From JAICLV01 sp036380925 (GTDB taxonomy: Bacteria; Actinomycetota; Actinomycetes; Acidothermales; Acidothermaceae), in assembly GCA_036380925.1 (NCBI GenBank), contig DASVDW010000221.1:1-28075 (forward strand): DNA of 28,075 bases, read 5' to 3'. A program made the translations under genes and the position numbers. Positions within the stretch are counted from its first letter, which is position 1. Every line of letters starts with the position of its first letter. The notes under the pieces are model-generated. The model had not been told where the DNA came from. It searched no databases and worked only from the letters and a program-made list of their open reading frames with translations. Positions 15,986 through 23,100 of the stretch are shown piece after piece.

Positions 15986-17749
15986 GTGGCCGCCGTAGAG
16001 GTCGTGCATCTGCGCAAGAGCTACGGGTCCACGCACGCCGTCGAGGATGTCAGCTTCGAGGTGGCCGAGGGCGAGATCTTCGGCCTGCTTGGTCCCAACG
16101 GCGCGGGCAAGACGACGACCGTCGAGAGCGTCGTGGGCTTGCGGGCGCCCGACAGCGGCACGATCCGGGTGCTCAGCGTGGACCCAAGCGTGGACGACGC
16201 CGCGCTGCGGGACCGGGTTGGAGTGCAGTTGCAGGAAAGCGCGCTGCCCGCCAAGTTGCGCGTCGGCGAGGCGCTCGCGCTGTATTCGTCTTTCTTTCAC
16301 ACGCCGGACGACCCCGAGCGGCTGATCAACGCCCTCGGATTGGCAGCGAAAAGCAAGTCGTACTTCCGCGAGCTTTCAGGCGGGCAAAAGCAGCGACTGT
16401 CGATCGCGCTCGCGCTGATCGGGCGGCCGAAGATCGCGGTGCTCGACGAGCTCACCACCGGACTTGATCCGCAAGCCCGCAAGGAGGTCTGGGGGCTGAT
16501 CGAACGGCTGCGGGAGGACGGCGTCACCATCTTGCTGGTCACGCACGACATGGACGAGGCGGAGCATCTGTGCGACCGGGTCGCGTTGATTGACGCGGGC
16601 CGTGTGGTGGCGGTGAACTCGCCCGCCCGACTCGCGGAGCAGGCCATGGGCGGCAAGCAGCTGCGGTTCAAACCGTCCGGTCCCTTTGACACCGCGGTGC
16701 TGACGCGGTTGCCCGAGGTGCGCAGCGTCGAGCGCAACGCTGATTGGGTGACGGTCACCGGACAGGGCGACCTGGTCAACGCCGTCATCTTGGCGCTCGC
16801 CCCGACAGGTGTCGCGGCGCATGACGTGGTGATGAGTTCGGCGGCGTTGGAAGACGCGTTTCTCGCCCTCGTCGGGAGTCATGACGACCCGGCCGACGGG
16901 AGCGCCCGGCCGGCGCCGCGCGGCCCGGCGCCGGATCGCGAACGGCGGGCTTTTCAAGACTGGCGGTCGTTGTCTCCGCATCGTCGCCGCGGCCGGACCA
17001 ACCCACCGAGGTCGGCGTTTGGGCGGCTGGTGGGCACCGAGTGGCGGCTCGCGGTTCGCAATCCCGCCGGCCTGGTGTGGGGGCTCGGGTTGCCGCTGCT
17101 GCTGCTGATCCTGTTCGCGAGCCTGCCGGGCACCACGAAGCCGGACAAGAACTTCGACGGCCTCAGCTTCTTCCAGATCTACTTGCCGGTGCTCGTCGCG
17201 TTGAGCCTGGCGTTGCTCTCGTTGGTCGCGCTCCCGTTGCCGGTGACGTCGTATCGCGAGCTCGGCGTTCTTCGGCGGATGCGCACAACCCCGGTGCCGC
17301 CGTCCTGGCTGCTCGGCGCCCAACTGGTGCTCAACCTGGTGATGCTCTCGTTCGTCGCGGCGCTGGTCGTCATCGGTGGCGGACTGTCGTCCGGCGCCCA
17401 CTTGCCACGGCAGGTCCCGGGCTTCTTGCTGTCATTCGCGATGGCCACCGTGACGATGTTCGCCATCGGGCTGTGGGTGGCGGCGATCGCCCGCACGCAG
17501 CGCGCGGCAGGGGCGATCGGCGGCGCGTTGCTGTATCCCATGCTGTTCTTCGCGGGCGTGTGGGTTCCGCAGCAGGTCATGCCGAGCGGGCTGCGCGACG
17601 TCAGCCAGCTCACCGGCCTCGGCGCCGCCGTCGACGCGATGCAAAGCTCGATCGACGGTCGCTTCCCGCCCGCCTTGCCGTTTCTCGTGATGGTGGTGTG
17701 GACGGCGGCGTTCAGCTGGTTCGCCGTGCGGATGTTCCGCTGGGAGTAG
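15986..17749 (+). CDS. Fused ABC ATPase and ABC-2 permease (drug-export type half transporter)
   Basis: A single 587-aa chain joins a DrrA-like ATPase (1-~310) and an ABC-2 membrane domain (~345-587). The ATPase has Walker A GPNGAGKTTT (36-45), signature LSGGQKQRLSIALAL, Walker B IAVLDELTTGLD and H-loop LLVTHDMDEAEHL. The permease has six hydrophobic stretches, for example LPLLLLILFA, ILVITATP-free core helices and ALLYPMLFFAGVWVP. The two parts are usually separate genes. The charged linker around 16880-17030 also has an open alternative frame starting ATGACGACCCGGCC, so a frameshift fusion is possible. GTG 15986 has GAGGAG 6 nt upstream. Substrate is unknown. Confidence 0.87.
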   Translation: MAAVEVVHLRKSYGSTHAVEDVSFEVAEGEIFGLLGPNGAGKTTTVESVVGLRAPDSGTIRVLSVDPSVDDAALRDRVGVQLQESALPAKLRVGEALALYSSFFHTPDDPERLINALGLAAKSKSYFRELSGGQKQRLSIALALIGRPKIAVLDELTTGLDPQARKEVWGLIERLREDGVTILLVTHDMDEAEHLCDRVALIDAGRVVAVNSPARLAEQAMGGKQLRFKPSGPFDTAVLTRLPEVRSVERNADWVTVTGQGDLVNAVILALAPTGVAAHDVVMSSAALEDAFLALVGSHDDPADGSARPAPRGPAPDRERRAFQDWRSLSPHRRRGRTNPPRSAFGRLVGTEWRLAVRNPAGLVWGLGLPLLLLILFASLPGTTKPDKNFDGLSFFQIYLPVLVALSLALLSLVALPLPVTSYRELGVLRRMRTTPVPPSWLLGAQLVLNLVMLSFVAALVVIGGGLSSGAHLPRQVPGFLLSFAMATVTMFAIGLWVAAIARTQRAAGAIGGALLYPMLFFAGVWVPQQVMPSGLRDVSQLTGLGAAVDAMQSSIDGRFPPALPFLVMVVWTAAFSWFAVRMFRWE

Positions 17750-17814
17750 CCCTGGAGTCACCTTTTCCGGCCGCGATCCGTCTCGCGAGTGACGAGTCGC
17801 ATCCCGGAGGAATC

Positions 17815-18294
17815 ATGACCGAGCATCAACTCTCCACCACCGCGCAGCCCCGCGCGCACAAGCTCAAGATGCAATCGCTGGCGAATCAGATCGTCCGCGG
17901 GTTGTTGCGCACTCCGCTGCTGTGCCGCGTGATCGGCAACCGGCTGGTCACGTTGTACGTCGTAGGTCGAAAGTCCGGACGACGTTACGTGCTGCCGGTC
18001 GCGTACGTCCGCGACGGCGATGACTTGTTGATCGGGACGCCGTTCGGCTGGGTGCGCAATCTGCGCACCGGTGAGCCGATTGCCGTCCGGTTCAAGGGGA
18101 AACGGCGGACGGCCGGCGTCCGGGTTTACGTCGATGAGGCGGACGTCGTGGCGAGGTTCGCGAAGATGGCGAGGGAGAACCGCCAGTTCGCGGGCTTCAA
18201 CCGCATCGGGTTCGACGAGGCCGGCAACCCCGATCCCACCGATTTGCGTCTCGCGTGGGCCGCAGGCGCGCGCGCCGTCGAGTTGACCTTTTGA
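17815..18294 (+). CDS. Deazaflavin (F420)-dependent nitroreductase-family protein
   Basis: A 159-aa split-beta-barrel protein of the DDN/nitroreductase-family deazaflavin-dependent group. Evidence is the segment LVTLYVVGRKSGRRYVLPVAYVRDGDDLLIGTPFGWVRNLRTG, where GRKSG plus the following strand matches the F420-binding region of the family, and a C-terminal NPDPTDLRLAWAAGARAVELTF. The likely role is reduction of small substrates with reduced F420; the substrate is not predictable. ATG 17815 has GGAGGAATC upstream. It follows the ABC transporter by 65 nt on the same strand, so the two may be co-transcribed. Confidence 0.85.
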   Translation: MTEHQLSTTAQPRAHKLKMQSLANQIVRGLLRTPLLCRVIGNRLVTLYVVGRKSGRRYVLPVAYVRDGDDLLIGTPFGWVRNLRTGEPIAVRFKGKRRTAGVRVYVDEADVVARFAKMARENRQFAGFNRIGFDEAGNPDPTDLRLAWAAGARAVELTF

Positions 18295-18307
18295 CCCGGT
18301 CGGTCAA
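18291..18307. terminator. Small dyad between convergent genes
   Basis: TTGACC (18291-18296) pairs with GGTCAA (18302-18307) around a 5-nt loop and overlaps the stop codon of the deazaflavin protein. It lies between convergent genes and may serve as a weak terminator. GC-rich sequence follows. Confidence 0.35.
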
Positions 18308-18339
18308 TCGGCGGCCGGCGGCGCGCCCCCGCGAACCAC

Positions 18340-18819
18340 TCATGAGCGAGCCAGCCCCAGATCGAGTGTCATGAACGCGCTGGTCGGGCTGTCGGGATAG
18401 TCGGCGAACCGCTCGCACGGTTCGAACCCGGCGCTCGCGTACAAAGCTCGGGCCGGCGCGAACGCGGCCATGGAGCCGGTCTCGAGGCTGATCCGCTCGA
18501 ACCCTTGGCTGCGCGCGCGGTCAACGAGAAAGGCCACCAGCTCGCGCGCGACGCCGCGGCCGCGGGCCTCTCGCGCGGTGTGCATCGACTTGATCTCGGC
18601 ATGCCGCTGGTCGAGCCGCTTCAGGGCGCCGACGCCGAGCAACGCGCCGTCCTCTCGACAGCTGAAGAAACTCACGCCAGGGTCGAGCAACGCGTCGACG
18701 TCGAGCGCGTACACGTCCTGCGGCGCCGTGTGCTGGTGGCAAAACTCGAGGTGCCGTTCCAGCAACGCTCGCACGTCGGGCGCGCGCGGGTCGTCGCGCT
18801 CGATCCGGCGTTCGGTCAT
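18340..18819 (-). CDS. GNAT family N-acetyltransferase
   Basis: A 159-aa acetyl-CoA-dependent N-acetyltransferase. The acetyl-CoA loop is in MHTAREARGRGVARELVAFLVDRA (R-G-R-G-V-A pattern), preceded by the central strand GALLGVGALKRL and followed by FERISLETGSMAAFAPARALYASAGFEPCERFADY, the canonical C-terminal half. The substrate cannot be read from sequence. ATG 18819 is chosen because a TACATT -10 element lies 7 nt upstream and no Shine-Dalgarno is present, which suggests a leaderless mRNA. It is convergent with the deazaflavin gene. Confidence 0.88.
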   Translation of the reverse strand: MTERRIERDDPRAPDVRALLERHLEFCHQHTAPQDVYALDVDALLDPGVSFFSCREDGALLGVGALKRLDQRHAEIKSMHTAREARGRGVARELVAFLVDRARSQGFERISLETGSMAAFAPARALYASAGFEPCERFADYPDSPTSAFMTLDLGLARS

Positions 18820-18826
18820 GCCGACC

Positions 18827-18832
18827 AATGTA
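18827..18832 (-). promoter_or_regulatory. -10 element for a leaderless GNAT transcript
   Basis: On the minus strand this reads TACATT, followed by 7 nt and then the ATG at 18819. The same TANNNT-N7-ATG geometry recurs at dapB, the oxidoreductase gene, thyX and dapA. Confidence 0.6.
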
Positions 18833-18877
18833 TGGCGCTGCGTTCGAACCGCGACGGGAAATCGAGCCCGCGCCGCC

Positions 18878-19912
18878 TCAGTTCGTGTTCCAGAACCGCG
18901 CCAGATTCCAAGCCACCTGGACGAACCCGCGCGGCACCCCTGCGGCGTCGACGACATGCAGCGGGATGTACCAGATCGCGTGATTGATCGGCTTGACGCT
19001 CAAGAGCACGAGCATGACGACGAGGAGCGCGGGGGTGGCGAACTTGCGCGCTGTTTGAGCAAATTCCTCGTCCAAAATCGGTTCGATCACGCCCCAACCG
19101 TCCAGGCCTGGAATTGGCAAAAGGTTCAACACAGCCGCGGTGAGCTGAAGCGCGGCAAGCAGCGCGAGCGCCAGAAAGAACGGTAAATGCCGGTAAATCG
19201 TGACGCCGCCGCGCTGGTTGACGGCGAACGGTGTGAGGCACGCCACGGCGACGAGCACGTTGGCCGCCGGCCCGGCGAACGACGTCGCCGAGCGCCACAC
19301 GCGGCTTCGAATCGACGAGCGATCGATCCAAACCGCGCCACCCGGGAACCCAATGCCTCCGGCGATGAAAATCAGCACCGGAATGACAAAGCTCAGGAAC
19401 GGATGTTGGTACGTGCGCGGGTCGAGCCGGAGATATCCCTTCGCCGCGACGGAGTGGTCGCCGCCGTGGAAGCCGGTCAGCGCGTGCGCGAACTCGTGCA
19501 GGCACAGGCTGACCATCCAACCGGCCAGCACGAGGAAGAAGATGCCGGGTCTGCCGAGCTGCCCGTTCCACACGAGCACACCAAGGGCAAGGGTCGCCGC
19601 GACGGTGAGGAGGAACAGCGGACTCGGCCGCACGCTGGCCCGGCCCGCGGCGGAGCGGCGTGCGCCTTGCCGCGACGAACCCTGGCGCCGACCATGCGTT
19701 TTTCCCGTCGAGCGTGGATTGCCCGTCGAGCGAAACGGCGCGCGCTTGGCCGTTCGCGTCGACGGCTGCAACGGCGCGGCCTGACGCCAACTCGTCGGCG
19801 CCGAGCCGTACCGCGCGATGGCGGCCCGGGTGCGCGCAGGAGGCTCATATCGGCCAGCCCGGATGAAATCCTCGTCGAGTCGCACGTCGTCGAACTCGTC
19901 AGACCCGCTCAT
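18878..19912 (-). CDS. M50 (site-2-protease-like) membrane metalloprotease
   Basis: A 344-aa polytopic membrane protein with the site-2-protease signatures: zinc motif HEFAH (H139, E140, H143) in a membrane helix, and NLLPIPGLDG (263-272) supplying the third metal ligand D271. About 95 cytoplasmic residues precede the first helix (LFLLTVAATLALGVLVW, ~99-115) and are basic and apparently disordered. Several further hydrophobic stretches follow. The family cleaves substrates within membranes; the target is unknown, and the ECF sigma 3 kb away is not a typical substrate. ATG 19912 lies in an ATGA overlap with a short upstream frame and has a GGGGTGG ribosome site. Confidence 0.9.
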   Translation of the reverse strand: MSGSDEFDDVRLDEDFIRAGRYEPPARTRAAIARYGSAPTSWRQAAPLQPSTRTAKRAPFRSTGNPRSTGKTHGRRQGSSRQGARRSAAGRASVRPSPLFLLTVAATLALGVLVWNGQLGRPGIFFLVLAGWMVSLCLHEFAHALTGFHGGDHSVAAKGYLRLDPRTYQHPFLSFVIPVLIFIAGGIGFPGGAVWIDRSSIRSRVWRSATSFAGPAANVLVAVACLTPFAVNQRGGVTIYRHLPFFLALALLAALQLTAAVLNLLPIPGLDGWGVIEPILDEEFAQTARKFATPALLVVMLVLLSVKPINHAIWYIPLHVVDAAGVPRGFVQVAWNLARFWNTN

Positions 19913-19974
19913 GACGCCACCCCGGTCAGGCGGTGCGGCGGTGGTGCGGATTGTGTCGGCGTGACGCGGCGCAT
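19909..19974 (-). CDS. Putative 21-aa leader peptide coupled to the M50 protease
   Basis: The frame begins MRRVTPTQSAPPPHRL and ends in TGA overlapping the protease ATG (ATGA). Its own ribosome site is strong: AGGGGG (complement of 19980-19985) 5 nt before the ATG. The three consecutive prolines could slow ribosomes. It may be a leader peptide that tunes protease translation. No homologues are known to me, and translation is inferred. Confidence 0.45.
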   Translation of the reverse strand: MRRVTPTQSAPPPHRLTGVAS

Positions 19975-20103
19975 AGATTCCCCCTGGGATTTCCCACGCT
20001 GATCATCGACCAAGCTCAGCTGACATCTCGGCACGCAGTTGCGCTGACTATAGAGGTCATCTGCGCCATTGACGAGAGATGGTTCGCGAGCCACCGGATG
20101 GCA

Positions 20104-20109
20104 TAGCGT
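20104..20109 (+). promoter_or_regulatory. -10 element for a leaderless oxidoreductase transcript
   Basis: TAGCGT is followed by 7 nt and ATG 20117; no ribosome site is present. The rest of the 19975-20116 interval, shared with the divergent protease unit, holds no other clear signal. Confidence 0.55.
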
Positions 20110-20116
20110 CGTGGTC

Positions 20117-21676
20117 ATGGACGACGTGACGCCGCCGAGCCACGCCGACGTCGTGGTCGTCGGCGCTGGGCACAACGGTCTGGTGGCGGCGACCCTGCTC
20201 GCCCGGGCTGGACTTCGCGTTCTCGTCGTTGAGGCGGCTAAAACCGTCGGTGGCGCGGCGAAAACGGAACGCCCATTTCCCAAAGCCCCGATGTTGCGCC
20301 AATCGACCGGCGCTTACCTGCTTGGCCTGATGCCTCCCGAGTTGCCCCGTCTGCTGGGTCTCGAGTTCCCGACGTTAAGGCGCGATCCGCACTACTTCCT
20401 GCCCACGACGTCCGACCGCTATTTGCTTTTTGGCGCGGACCGCGAAAGCACCCGCGCGCAGTACGAGCGGTACTTCTCGTCGTCCGATTGGAAGGCTGAC
20501 GAGGCGCTGCAAACTGAGCTCGCGACACTGCGCGACGACCTGGCGCCCGCGTGGCTGGCGGAGCCGCTCACCATCGAAGGGACGGCCGCGCGCTACATTC
20601 GCCCGCAGCTAAGGGAAATATTCGTCAATCTGTGCCGCGGCAGCGTGGGCGAGTACCTCGACCGGTTCGACTTCACCAGCGATCTGGTGAAAGCGATGTA
20701 TGCCGTCACCGACGGACTTTCCGGTCTCGACGCCTGTTGGGACACGCCAGGTTCCGGCGCGAACTTTCTCGTGCACAACATGTGCCGGTTGCCCGGCGCC
20801 GACGGCACCTGGATGGTGGTGCGCGGTGGCATGGGCACGGTGACGTCGATGCTCGCCGACGCCGCCCGCGGGAGCGGCGCGACGGTCCTCACCGGACGTC
20901 CCGTGGCCACCGTCGAATTCTCGGACGACGCGGCGAGCGGAGTCACCCTCGCGACCGGCGAGACCGTTCAGGCGGGCGTCGTCATGTTGGCGACAGACCC
21001 CTACCGATTGAGGGAATTGGTTGGTGCGCGGCGGCTGCCGCCGTCCGTCAACGAAAAGCTCGACGGCTGGAAACATGTTGGCACCACGATGAAAGTCAAC
21101 CTCGCGTTGCGCGACCTTCCGACGTTCAGCTGCCTGCCCGAACGGGTCGGACAACATGGCGCGACGATCCATCTGCTGCCCGAGGACGACGTGCTCGGCT
21201 CGCTCAAGACCGCTTATGCGCAAGTGAAATCCGGTCGACTCGCCGACTTTCCGACCATCGAGTGGTACATCCACACGCCGATCGACCCGTCGTTGCAAGA
21301 CGCCGAGGGCAATCACTCCTCGGCGTTGTTCGTGCAGTGGGCGCCCTACGAGATCGTCGGCTCGAGTTGGGACGTCGAGCGCGATCGCTACGTCGAGCAC
21401 CTGCTGTCCATCTGCGACCGCTTCGCGCCGGGGACATCGGACCTCGTCGTTGACACCTTCGCCCTTGCGCCGCCGGACATCGAGCGGCACTTCGGCATCA
21501 CCCGCGGGCACATCCACCACGTCGACAACTCCGTCTCGTTCGCCGGCCGGATGCCTTATGCCACGGGCGTTCCCGGCGTTTACGCGGCTGGCGCCGGGTG
21601 CCATCCGGCCGGCTCGGTCATCGGCGCCGCCGGGCACAACGCGGCCGTGCGGGTGCTGCGCGACCTCGGCCGCTAG
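20117..21676 (+). CDS. FAD-dependent phytoene-dehydrogenase-like oxidoreductase (PYROXD2-like)
   Basis: A 519-aa flavoprotein. An N-terminal FAD-binding Rossmann motif DVVVVGAGHNGLVAATLLARAG is followed by VLVVEAAKTVGGAAKTE. The C-terminal flavin loop is GVYAAGAGCHPAGSVIGAAGHNAAVRVL. This combination is typical of the phytoene desaturase-related NAD(P)/FAD oxidoreductases similar to PYROXD2, rather than of true carotenoid desaturases; no crtB or other carotenoid genes are nearby. The reaction is therefore unassigned. ATG 20117 fits both the Rossmann start and the leaderless promoter. The gene is convergent with a GNAT gene across a bidirectional hairpin. Confidence 0.9.
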   Translation: MDDVTPPSHADVVVVGAGHNGLVAATLLARAGLRVLVVEAAKTVGGAAKTERPFPKAPMLRQSTGAYLLGLMPPELPRLLGLEFPTLRRDPHYFLPTTSDRYLLFGADRESTRAQYERYFSSSDWKADEALQTELATLRDDLAPAWLAEPLTIEGTAARYIRPQLREIFVNLCRGSVGEYLDRFDFTSDLVKAMYAVTDGLSGLDACWDTPGSGANFLVHNMCRLPGADGTWMVVRGGMGTVTSMLADAARGSGATVLTGRPVATVEFSDDAASGVTLATGETVQAGVVMLATDPYRLRELVGARRLPPSVNEKLDGWKHVGTTMKVNLALRDLPTFSCLPERVGQHGATIHLLPEDDVLGSLKTAYAQVKSGRLADFPTIEWYIHTPIDPSLQDAEGNHSSALFVQWAPYEIVGSSWDVERDRYVEHLLSICDRFAPGTSDLVVDTFALAPPDIERHFGITRGHIHHVDNSVSFAGRMPYATGVPGVYAAGAGCHPAGSVIGAAGHNAAVRVLRDLGR

Positions 21677-21683
21677 CGACTCG

Positions 21684-21732
21684 GTTCTGCTGACGTTTTC
21701 TACCGGATTCCGTGAGTGAACGTCACGAGAAC
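21684..21732. terminator. Bidirectional terminator hairpin
   Basis: GTTCTGCTGACGTT (21684-21697) pairs with AACGTCACGAGAAC (21719-21732) except for a 2-nt symmetric internal loop. It lies between the convergent oxidoreductase and GNAT genes. TTTTC follows the left arm. Confidence 0.6.
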
Positions 21733-21762
21733 GCGACGGTGGGAGGGAAGTGCCAGGCCCGC

Positions 21763-22344
21763 TCAGGCGATGAGGCCGCCGCCCGGATCGATGTCAACTG
21801 CGGCGATCGAGGTGTGCAGCCGCACCTGATGCGCCAGCTCGCCGGTGTCGAGGTCGCGCGTGGAGCCGTCGGGCGCCCAGCCGGAAGCGTTCAGGAAGCC
21901 GCGCAGCGCGTCGTCCGCGGCGAACACCCACATCACCAGCCGGGCGAAGCCGTCGTCTCGCGCGTGATCGGCGAGCGCGTGCATCAGCCGGCTGCCATGG
22001 CCTTGCCGCAGCGCCGCCGGGTCGACGTGCAGGGCCAGGATCTCGGCGTCCGACTCTGGATCCAAGTCGGCGTCGGAGCCGGGGGCGGTGGCGGCGAACC
22101 CCACGACGTCGGAGGTCGACAACGCGACGAACACCCGGTGTCTGTTCGTCGGCGGCGCGGAGATCGCGGTGGTCCAGGCGACCCGGGCGGCCGCCTCGTC
22201 GAAGTGCGCCACCGCCGCGGCCGGCAGCAGTTCGCGGTAGCTGACCGACAGCGCGGCGGCCTGCACCCGGGCGATCGCCTCCGCGTCGGCGAGCTGCGCG
22301 AGCCGCACGGTGCCGTCTGGTCGCGGGTGCTCCGTCGTCGCCAC
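21763..22344 (-). CDS. GNAT family N-acetyltransferase
   Basis: A 193-aa GNAT protein. It has the N-terminal VRLAQLADAEAIARVQAAALSVSYRELL helix pattern, strand DVVGFAATAP, then AEILALHVDPAALRQGHGSRLMHALADHARDDGF with the R-Q-G-H-G acetyl-CoA loop, and MWVFAADDALRGFLNASGWAPDGSTRDLD. Substrate is unknown. The start is GTG 22344, preceded by GAGGATGATCAA, whose GAGGA serves as ribosome site. It is divergent from the small 68-aa protein. The similarity to the other GNAT in this window is only at fold level. Confidence 0.88.
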   Translation of the reverse strand: MATTEHPRPDGTVRLAQLADAEAIARVQAAALSVSYRELLPAAAVAHFDEAAARVAWTTAISAPPTNRHRVFVALSTSDVVGFAATAPGSDADLDPESDAEILALHVDPAALRQGHGSRLMHALADHARDDGFARLVMWVFAADDALRGFLNASGWAPDGSTRDLDTGELAHQVRLHTSIAAVDIDPGGGLIA

Positions 22345-22446
22345 TTGATCATCCTCGCACCGCTGGTCGGCCGGGAAACAACTGTCCGACCTCGACCGTA
22401 GAACTGACGTGTCATGTCAACGCAGCGCACCAAGCGGGAGCCGACG

Positions 22447-22653
22447 ATGAACAGCCACCTCCTCGCCAACCAGATGGCGGCCGAGCATCACCGCGAGCTG
22501 ATCAACGAAGCGGCCGGGTGGCGCCGTGGCCGCGAGGCCCGGCGTGCGGCGCGGGCTCAGGCCGCGGCCAGTCTCGCGGCCGAGCGCGCCCGGGCCGACG
22601 CGGCCGTCTACTGTCGCCGGGCCGCCGCGCACGCGGCCGGCTGCACGGTGTGA
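22447..22653 (+). CDS. Small Arg/Ala-rich protein
   Basis: A 68-aa hypothetical protein beginning MNSHLLANQMAAEHHRELIN, followed by an Arg/Ala-rich, predicted continuous helix (GRREARRAARAQAAASLAAERARADA-like composition) and ending AAGCTV with two cysteines overall. Short actinobacterial proteins with a similar M-N-x-x-L-(x)3-A-x-E-x-x-x-E-L start are common, without known function. ATG 22447 is preferred because GGGAG lies 7 nt upstream; ATG 22414 would add 11 basic residues. The stop overlaps the next start (TGATG, 22651-22655). Confidence 0.65.
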   Translation: MNSHLLANQMAAEHHRELINEAAGWRRGREARRAARAQAAASLAAERARADAAVYCRRAAAHAAGCTV

Positions 22654-23090
22654 TGTCCTCGATGCGGGTCGCTCACCTCGTCGTCGACGTCAACGACCTC
22701 GACCGGGTCGCCGCGTTTTGGGCCGCGCTGCTCGACCTCGCGGTGACCCATCGGGGTCCGGACTGGGTGGATCTGTCGCCACTGTCCGGCGGCGGCCCCG
22801 TGCTGTCCTTTCAACTCGTCCCGGAGCGCAAGGTGGGGAAGAACCGGCTGCACATCGACGTCGCGGTCAGCGCCTCCGAGGGCGGGGTGGTGGCGGCGGG
22901 TCATCGCGCGCGGGCGCTTGGCGCGGAGGCGGCCAGTCCGCTGCACGCCGGCGGGTCGAGCCCGTGGCAGGTGTGGCGCGACCCAGAGGGCAACGAGTTC
23001 TGCCTGGTGACCCAACCCGATGTGCTCGATCTCACGTCCGGCGCGTCGGCGGCCGAGTCGCTCGCCGACGGCCCCGCCGCGCCTCACTAA
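22653..23090 (+). CDS. VOC/glyoxalase-fold protein
   Basis: A 145-aa single-domain vicinal-oxygen-chelate family protein. It shows VAHLVVDVNDLDRVAAFWAALLDL at the N-terminus, DWVDLSPLSGGGPVLSFQLVPE in the middle and the terminal WQVWRDPEGNEFCLV block, all typical of the glyoxalase-like (VOC) fold. The expected metal or substrate sites include the H in VAHLV, the H in RLHIDV and the E in PEGNEF. Catalytic activity is not assured. ATG 22653 overlaps the stop of the upstream small gene, so the two are probably coupled; ATG 22662 is an alternative. Its TAA stop doubles as the first bases of the thyX -10 element. Confidence 0.85.
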   Translation: MSSMRVAHLVVDVNDLDRVAAFWAALLDLAVTHRGPDWVDLSPLSGGGPVLSFQLVPERKVGKNRLHIDVAVSASEGGVVAAGHRARALGAEAASPLHAGGSSPWQVWRDPEGNEFCLVTQPDVLDLTSGASAAESLADGPAAPH

Positions 23091-23093
23091 GGT
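23088..23093 (+). promoter_or_regulatory. -10 element for thyX, embedded in the upstream stop codon
   Basis: TAAGGT is followed by 7 nt and ATG 23101. Its first three bases are the TAA stop of the VOC gene. AAGGTG within it could also act as a ribosome site in a longer transcript. Confidence 0.55.
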
Positions 23094-23100
23094 GACGGCT

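Noticed and set aside
15040..16467. Plus-strand open frame of about 475 codons
   Set aside because: It is antisense to the ECF sigma gene and out of frame with the ABC gene; no motifs are present.
14953..19912. ECF sigma plus M50 protease as a regulated-proteolysis (RseP-type) pathway
   Set aside because: The sigma carries its own SnoaL tail and no anti-sigma gene is present; the protease is 3 kb away with unrelated genes between, so the link is unsupported.
20117..21676. Carotenoid biosynthesis cluster around the phytoene-dehydrogenase-like gene
   Set aside because: No phytoene synthase, GGPP synthase or cyclase is adjacent, and the protein resembles the PYROXD2-like branch.
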